From NCBI RefSeq assembly GCF_026262505.1, contig NC_067206.1, forward strand, positions 1,984,001 to 2,048,000: DNA of 64,000 nt, read 5' to 3'. A program made the position numbers and the translations under genes. Shown one piece after another: positions 59,562-64,000 of the stretch (its first letter is position 1; each line of letters begins with the position of its first letter). The notes under the pieces were generated by a model. It was not told the origin of the DNA, made no database searches, and saw only the letters and a list, made by a program, of their open reading frames with translations. This DNA comes from Trichomonas vaginalis G3. Its lineage: Eukaryota > Parabasalia > Trichomonadida > Trichomonadidae.

Positions 59562-59850
59562 CCTTCCATCCGACAGAAAAAGTCCTTCCTTCCAACAGGA
59601 AAAGTTTTTCCTTCCGACAGAAAAAATTTTTCCTTCCGACAGAAAAAATTTTTCCTTAAGACAGAAAAAATTTTTCCAGTTGTCCGTCCGTAAACCATTC
59701 AAATTTTCGAAAATTGAGAACTTTTTGGTCGAACTTCAGAAAAAGTTTTTCCTTCCAACAGAAAAAGTTTTTCCTTCCGACAGAAAAAGTTTTTCCTTCC
59801 AACAGGAAAAGTTTTTCCTTCCAACAGGAAAAGTTCTTCCTTCTGACAGG
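59562..59850. repeat. 22-bp tandem repeats in two blocks (E2)
   Basis: Units of CCTTCCGACAGAAAAAATTT type (22 bp period) occur about five times at 59562-59678 and five times at 59738-59850, separated by unique DNA. Variants are GACAG/AACAG and AAAAAG/AAAAAA. The unit contains GAAAAAGTTTTTC, a short near-palindrome. The same TCCTTAAGACAGAAAAAATA string reappears upstream of genes at 60239, 60424, 60609 and 62454. Confidence 0.85.
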
Positions 59851-59860
59851 ACACAAACGA

Positions 59861-60193
59861 ATGTCCCACGTCCCACCAACCCAGTCCATTCCCAAACCAG
59901 ATGAACCTAAAGAACCACAACAGTCTCCTCAGCAAGCTCAGTTCCAGCAAGTACCTCCACCAAATTACTACCAATTTCCACCACAAGGCTTCCCGAACTA
60001 CCCTCCTCTGCCTATGCCTTACTTCCCCAACCCTTGGATGTTCCAGCAAGCTCCACCCCAGCAATTCCAATCTCAATCCCAATCGAAGAGAGACCAAGAG
60101 TTCGAAGAAGGTCTGAACCGCTTACGCAAAGATTATGCTACAGCTCCAATTGAGAGAAAGTTGTTCCCGGACCAAAAATATAATTTATGTTAG
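59861..60193 (+). CDS. Pro/Gln-rich low-complexity protein (E2)
   Basis: 110 aa from the ATG at 59861; the open frame upstream is made of the 22-bp repeats and is not used here. MSHVPPTQSIPKPDEPKEPQ leads into Pro/Gln/Tyr/Phe-rich sequence (NYYQFPPQGFPNYPPLPMPYF) and a charged end (RDQEFEEGLNRLRKDY). It is probably disordered; a virion or linker role is possible. The stop codon lies within a GTTAG module (TTATGTTAG). Confidence 0.5.
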   Translation: MSHVPPTQSIPKPDEPKEPQQSPQQAQFQQVPPPNYYQFPPQGFPNYPPLPMPYFPNPWMFQQAPPQQFQSQSQSKRDQEFEEGLNRLRKDYATAPIERKLFPDQKYNLC

Positions 60194-60238
60194 AATGTTA
60201 GATCTAACACGTTTTCTAACCTCTTGAATTTTCATAAA

Positions 60239-60900
60239 TTTCCTTAAGATAGAAAAAATAAAGTTAGTTTTATTTTGTATTTTTTTGTATGTAAGATATG
60301 ATTTCAGGGATTTTTTTGACGAAGTGTCAATGTTCACTTCGTCAAAAAATAACAGTTATCTAATGAAAAAGTTAGTTTTATTTTGTATTTGACGAGAATG
60401 TCGGGTAAATGTTTTGTCATGAATTTCCTTAAGACAGAAAAAATAAAGTTAGTTTTATTTTGTATTTTTTTGTATGTAAGATATGATTTCAGGGATTTTT
60501 TTGACGAAGTGTCAATGTTCACTTCGTCAAAAAATAACAGTTATCTAATGAAAAAGTTAGTTTTATTTTGTATTTGACGAGAATGTCGGGTAAATGTTTT
60601 GTCATGAATTTCCTTAAGACAGAAAAAATAAAGTTAGTTTTATTTTGTATTTTTTTGTATGTAAGATATGATTTCAGGGATTTTTTTGACGAAGTGTCAA
60701 TGTTCACTTCGTCAAAAAATAACAGTTATCTAATGAAAAAGTTAGTTTTATTTTTTTATTTTGTATGTAAAGATATGATTTCAGGGATTTTTTTGACGAA
60801 GTGTCAATGTTCACTTCGTCAAAAAATAACAGTTATCTAATGAAAAAGTTAGTTTTATTTTGTATTTGACGAGAATGTCGGGTAAATGTTTTGTCATGAT
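60239..60900. repeat. 185-bp tandem array with a 15-bp-stem hairpin in each copy (E2)
   Basis: AAGTTAGTTTTATTTTGTAT recurs at 60261, 60446 and 60631 (185 bp apart), with a shortened fourth copy. Each copy contains TTTTTTGACGAAGTG, an 8-nt loop and CACTTCGTCAAAAAA (60312-60349, 60497-60534, 60682-60719, 60789-60826). ORFs of 62-90 codons here are repeat-derived and not genes. Confidence 0.9.
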
Positions 60901-61080
60901 TTCATCGTAAATGTTTTGTCAAGACTTCTTCATCGTAATGAGCGTATATGTTTTGTCATGACTTCTTCGTAAATGTTTTGTCAAGACTTCTTCGTAATGA
61001 GTGTAAAGGACCCAAAAATAAAGTTTATGTTAGAATGTTAGATCTAACCTGTCTTCTAACACGTTTTCTAACATGGTCTA
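60880..61080. repeat. Short direct repeats TAAATGTTTTGTCAAGACTTC and GTTAG module (E2)
   Basis: Variants of TAAATGTTTTGTCA(A/T)GA occur four or five times between 60890 and 61000, followed by the GTTAGATCTAAC module at 61037. The same two signals recur in inverted order at 62113-62300, so they flank the gene at 61171 as an imperfect inverted repeat of about 95 bp or more. Confidence 0.7.
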
Positions 61081-61170
61081 AAACTCTCGAAAATCATGAA
61101 TTTTCCCGAAATAAAAAATAAAGTTAGTTTTATTTTTTTTATTTTTTTTATTTTGTATAAAAAAATAAAA

Positions 61171-62106
61171 ATGTCAACAATCGGCACAACAACAATTCAA
61201 ACAACAGCACCAAACTCTTTAGTCATGAATCCTACGTCAATGTTAGTAGAAATGAAAAGCTTCATTCCTTCTTCATATACTTTTGAAACAGAAATCCAGA
61301 AGATAAAGCAAGAACTTTTAACATGTAATTTAGACTGTAGTGCGAAAGATGAAACAAATGAACAGTATCTTTATGAAATGGAGGACATTATTGACCATTT
61401 GCCTAAACTACCTGAAATTCAGCAACAAAAGCTCACTATTCCTGAATTCGATGAAATAGAAGTCAAAGCAACTGACTCAGTAGAAATAAAGAAGTTCATA
61501 CGAAAGGTAAACTATGAGTTTCTAGGATTTCATTGCAACCATAAGGTTATGGACAAAGATTGCGACATGGTATATAAGAACATCTCTGACATATATAAAT
61601 CGGGGGAGTTTAAGACCTACGACAACTTTGTTTCGTTAGTTGCTGAATGTGTATGGCAGATAAGAGATGAAGATAGAAGAGGTAAAGTATGGAACAAACA
61701 AATAAGACCCGCTATGTTTGAGATGAAGAGAGCAATTGACGCTTTAGTTGTTTTAGCTGGTAAGGTTTCAGAATATAACGCAAAAATGAACCCGCAATGT
61801 TCTAAATGTAAAGCAGCAATGAGGAGATATAACTACTCCGTCAAAGAGATAGAAAGAATGAGAAACGACTATGCAGACTTAAAGAAAGAAGCAGAAAAAC
61901 CAGCAGAAGATAAAATGGACATGTTAGCATTTCTGAACAAAAACTATCCAACAGCAGAAGATTTCCTTCTATCTGACGTCAAGAAGAAATATAAAGAAAC
62001 CTTCGGCATTGTTAAAACATTCGATGTACTAAAAGAAGAAATAGAAGCTACAAAACTGTTTAAAGTCATGAACCATCGCAACATATACCATGTAAAACGC
62101 TTGTAA
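61171..62106 (+). CDS. Unknown E2 protein with CxxC and coiled coil
   Basis: 311 aa from the ATG at 61171 (MSTIGTTTIQTTAPNSLVMN), which follows an AATAAAGTTAGTTTTATTTT leader like that of the KilA-N gene; the longer frame from 61096 is made of that leader. An N-terminal disordered region, an acidic middle (EFDEIEVKATDSVEIKKFI), a helical domain and a CSKCKAAMRRYNYSVKEIERM coiled-coil junction lead to a basic end (NHRNIYHVKRL). The layout (folded domain, coiled coil, basic tail) is similar to KilA-N-type accessory proteins, but I cannot find the KilA-N signature. Confidence 0.5.
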   Translation: MSTIGTTTIQTTAPNSLVMNPTSMLVEMKSFIPSSYTFETEIQKIKQELLTCNLDCSAKDETNEQYLYEMEDIIDHLPKLPEIQQQKLTIPEFDEIEVKATDSVEIKKFIRKVNYEFLGFHCNHKVMDKDCDMVYKNISDIYKSGEFKTYDNFVSLVAECVWQIRDEDRRGKVWNKQIRPAMFEMKRAIDALVVLAGKVSEYNAKMNPQCSKCKAAMRRYNYSVKEIERMRNDYADLKKEAEKPAEDKMDMLAFLNKNYPTAEDFLLSDVKKKYKETFGIVKTFDVLKEEIEATKLFKVMNHRNIYHVKRL

Positions 62107-62332
62107 ATAGTTATGTTAGGAAACGTGTTAGAAAACATGTTAGATCTAACATTCTAACATAAAATATATTTTTGGTCATTTACAATGAAGTCTTGACAAA
62201 ACATTTAAGTTCGATGAAGTCTTGAAAATTCATGAGTTTTGTGTGTTTTAGACCATGTTAGGAAACGTGTTAGAAAACATGTTAGATCTAACATTCTAAC
62301 ATAAAATATATTTTTGCTGAATTCCGTATGAA

Positions 62333-62523
62333 AACCGAGAGAAGAACAGCGAGTAGGTAAGAAACCTTAGTCGCCAAAACTCTATGAAAACAGTGAAGAA
62401 CAGCGAGACCGACTTTTATCTAGGTCGCCAAAACTCTATGAAAATCATGAGTTTCCTTAAGACAGAAAAAATAAAGTTAGTTTTATTTTTATTTATTTTT
62501 TTATTTTGTATGTAAGGACAGAT
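62333..62523. other. Leader of the KilA-N gene with short direct repeats (E2)
   Basis: GAAGAACAGCGAG and GTCGCCAAAACTCTATGAAA each occur twice, followed by TCCTTAAGACAGAAAAAATA and AAGTTAGTTTTATTTT, the same leader used before 61171 and in the 185-bp array. This suggests a promoter block that has been copied within E2. Confidence 0.5.
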
Positions 62524-63348
62524 ATGTCAACATCAGAGAACACAACAACTGCTATCGTTCATGAAGCCATAAATGAAGAATACGAGTGGGTTCAGTTTAA
62601 CAAACAACTCCGTCTCATTCGTTCGGTCAAAGACGATATGTACCAGATGCAAAGTATTTTGACAGCATGTTTTGCTCCAGATACTAAACACGCAGACGAC
62701 TGGTTCAAAAACCAAAGCACACAAGAACTTTTGAGTGAAATTTCTCTAGACCGACTTTTTTCGGCCATGCATAAAACACATGAAAATCGTAAAAATTTGC
62801 CAATAAATTTAAGAGGATATTATGTACATAGACTTTTAGTAAATGCAGTTGCAATGTGGGCTTCTCCTCGTTATGCATGGCATGTTTACAGACTTCTTGA
62901 CGAAATTCATAGACAAGAACGTGAAGAGATGGAAAAGAAACTTCAAGCAAAAGATGAAGTCATTGAAGCAAAAGACAAAAGCATTCAGAAAAGAATACCA
63001 CGTTCGGTACCAAAAGGAAAGGAAAAGAACTATAAGTATATGATTTATACTGAAGAGATGGAAAATGAAGAAGATAAAGATATGGTTATGTTGCATTTAG
63101 TCAGAAGAAACAACAAAAGCTTTTACGACCTTGCTAAGATTTACAAATCTGACAGAAATTGGTTCTATCGCGAAAACTTACCGATTTCAATGACACCGAA
63201 TGAAGATGTGAAACAAATAGTTCAAGATACGTTACCTCAAACACACTATGATATGAAAGGTTGTACAATACTTACCTTCAAAGAAGACTTACCGCTACTG
63301 AAGGAAAAAATAACAGAGTATTTTGACAACTTCAAACAAGCAGAGTAA
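62524..63348 (+). CDS. KilA-N domain protein (E2)
   Basis: 274 aa from the ATG at 62524. The segment NLPINLRGYYVHRLLVNAVAMWASPRYAWHVYRLLDEI (near residues 98-135) is the characteristic end of a KilA-N domain (G-YVH-LL---A-W-SP-YA--V), a DNA-binding module of DNA viruses and phages. A coiled-coil linker (EEMEKKLQAKDEVIEAKDK) and a C-terminal domain of the type often paired with KilA-N (YKYMIYTEEMENEEDKDMVM...LVRRNNKSF) follow. It probably acts as a regulator or DNA-binding accessory protein of the element. It converges on the packaging ATPase with a 16-bp gap. Confidence 0.7.
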   Translation: MSTSENTTTAIVHEAINEEYEWVQFNKQLRLIRSVKDDMYQMQSILTACFAPDTKHADDWFKNQSTQELLSEISLDRLFSAMHKTHENRKNLPINLRGYYVHRLLVNAVAMWASPRYAWHVYRLLDEIHRQEREEMEKKLQAKDEVIEAKDKSIQKRIPRSVPKGKEKNYKYMIYTEEMENEEDKDMVMLHLVRRNNKSFYDLAKIYKSDRNWFYRENLPISMTPNEDVKQIVQDTLPQTHYDMKGCTILTFKEDLPLLKEKITEYFDNFKQAE

Positions 63349-63364
63349 ATGAACCATTTATTTT

Positions 63365-64000
63365 TCAAGCTTGACTTTTTACAATTTGAACTTTGTTTGC
63401 GTAGATATGAATTCTGAAAGAAGTATGAGGGTCTTGTATGACTTTGTACTTCTCCCATAGTTCATATCTGTCAAACTTACCTGCCATGGACTCTTTCATA
63501 AGTTCCATGAAATCGTCTTCGGACAATCCGGGGAAAAGTATAATGTCAGTAAGTATTCTTTTAACATCCTTACTTAAACTCTTTGCTGTCTGTACACAAA
63601 TGACAACTGAGATGTTAAAGTGTCTGAGCTTCTTAAGAATTCGACACATATCTTGTTCTCTATTCTTTAACAAAGGATGAGAAGCAAAGTCATCTAAGAT
63701 AAGAAGACATCTATGAGGGTAAGTCTTCCAATCGTAAGATTGCAATTTCTTCGAAATGTATTCTATCTCTTTCTGTTTGTTTCTGAAGTGTTTCTTCTCT
63801 AATATTCTCTGCATTTCCTCATTTGGGTCTTTGAACTTAGAATTTATATACTCATTTATAGCATTATACTTCAAAACTCTTCTTTGGTACTTCTTTATCC
63901 AATCTAACAACTCAGTATCCTTTATACATACTAACTTAGACTTCTTTATAATATCTTTGAACGAATTGACGGTTTGGTCAAATTGACCAGAAGTACTACA
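63365..64000 (-). CDS. A32-like packaging ATPase, 5' end outside the window (E2)
   Basis: The frame is open to the last base of the window, so the gene continues beyond 64000. The visible part starts TSGQFDQTVNSFKDIIKKSK, just after where a Walker A should lie. CLLILDDFASHPLL is Walker B (L-L-I-L-D-D), and FNISVVICVQTAKSLSKDVK is the sensor strand with Gln. LTDIILFPGLSEDDFMELM follows. The same blocks are in the E1 ATPase at 17908 (LIFLDDAVKSKL, SFFMAVQYFKAL). The role is DNA packaging into capsids. It is intact as far as it can be read. Confidence 0.75.
   Translation of the reverse strand, partial: CSTSGQFDQTVNSFKDIIKKSKLVCIKDTELLDWIKKYQRRVLKYNAINEYINSKFKDPNEEMQRILEKKHFRNKQKEIEYISKKLQSYDWKTYPHRCLLILDDFASHPLLKNREQDMCRILKKLRHFNISVVICVQTAKSLSKDVKRILTDIILFPGLSEDDFMELMKESMAGKFDRYELWEKYKVIQDPHTSFRIHIYANKVQIVKSQA

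Larger units (their letters stand above)
59092..62292. promoter_or_regulatory. Five GTTAGATCTAAC palindrome modules between E2 genes
   Basis: GTTAGATCTAAC occurs at 59092-59103, 60197-60208, 61037-61048, 62139-62150 and 62281-62292. Each is part of a module of about 50 bp: TTATGTTAGAATGTTAGATC on one side and (C)TAACACGTTTTCTAACAT on the other. The first three are in plus orientation, the last two inverted. All lie just after stop codons or in intergenic DNA. A terminator, processing or protein-binding role is possible; none is proven. Confidence 0.75.
49409..64000. mobile_element. E2: Maverick/Polinton-type element, left part (continues beyond the window)
   Basis: Gene content includes a D12-class adenine methylase, a retroviral-type integrase, DNA polymerase B with protein-primed-type motifs, an A32-like packaging ATPase, penton-like proteins, a tail fibre and a KilA-N protein. 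Polymerase B, integrase and packaging ATPase together define Mavericks/Polintons. The capsid and protease genes are not seen and may lie past 64000. Many genes are frameshifted, so this copy looks inactive or the assembly is imperfect. The left boundary is approximate. Confidence 0.8.

Noticed and set aside
59562-59850. CRISPR-like regular 22-bp repeats
   Set aside because: There are no unique spacers; the units are head-to-tail repeats with a 22-bp period, next to eukaryotic-type element genes, and no cas gene is seen.
60334-60840. Repeated 62-90 aa ORFs on both strands
   Set aside because: They are produced by the 185-bp tandem array and its hairpins. There is no protein-like conservation independent of the repeat.
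1-64000. tRNA or rRNA genes
   Set aside because: I looked for T-loop GGTTCRA-type blocks with paired acceptor stems in the intergenic regions and found none by eye; a covariance-model search would settle this.

Overview
The window reads as nuclear DNA of a flagellated, intron-poor, AT-rich protist, most probably a parabasalid (Trichomonas/Tritrichomonas-like). The basis is a CFAP58-type axonemal protein, long uninterrupted host ORFs, a trichomonad-like TCA(C/T)(T/A) motif just upstream of some ATGs, and a very heavy load of Maverick/Polinton-type virus-like elements. The species is inference; no marker in the window settles it.

Host genes occupy 1-13.3 kb, 32.0-39.8 kb and 42.5-47.3 kb. They are a CFAP58-like coiled coil (cut by the window start), a small PSI-like membrane protein, a TPR/HAT repeat protein, a 2303-aa ubiquitin-specific protease, two acidic low-complexity proteins (one with leucine-rich repeats and a 41-aa tandem repeat), a one-pass membrane protein, a coiled coil, ribosomal protein eS30, a 957-aa tandem-repeat protein and an OpgB/LtaS-like sulfatase-fold membrane enzyme.

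Five mobile elements interrupt these genes. E1 (about 14.69-30.28 kb) is a Polinton-like element built as a giant inverted duplication. Two arms of about 4.8 kb each carry a putative capsid gene, an A32/FtsK-like packaging ATPase and small amphipathic virion-like proteins. They flank a unique centre with a 5'-truncated superfamily 3 helicase and a phage-like tail-fibre gene. Left-arm genes are open; the right-arm copies carry repeated one-base deletions. E5 (30302-31376) is a small TIR element with a 9-bp target duplication sitting directly against the right end of E1. E3 (40085-42271) is a foldback element with a 10-bp target duplication whose arms are chains of strong, nested hairpins. E4 (47347-49298) has TIRs, a 10-bp target duplication, one unidentified ORF and a second chain of hairpins of different sequence. 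E2 (about 49.4 kb to past the window end) is a classical Maverick-like element: Dam-like methylase, integrase, protein-primed-type DNA polymerase B, two related penton-like genes, tail fibre, KilA-N protein and packaging ATPase. Many of its genes are frameshifted.

The most unusual signals are the E1 palindrome and its internal mosaicism, the hairpin-array transposons E3 and E4, a tail-fibre tip segment with 77 identical bases in E1 and E2, and the repeated GTTAGATCTAAC intergenic module of E2. Many breaks are single-base deletions, so consensus error in a long-read assembly must be excluded before calling them decay.
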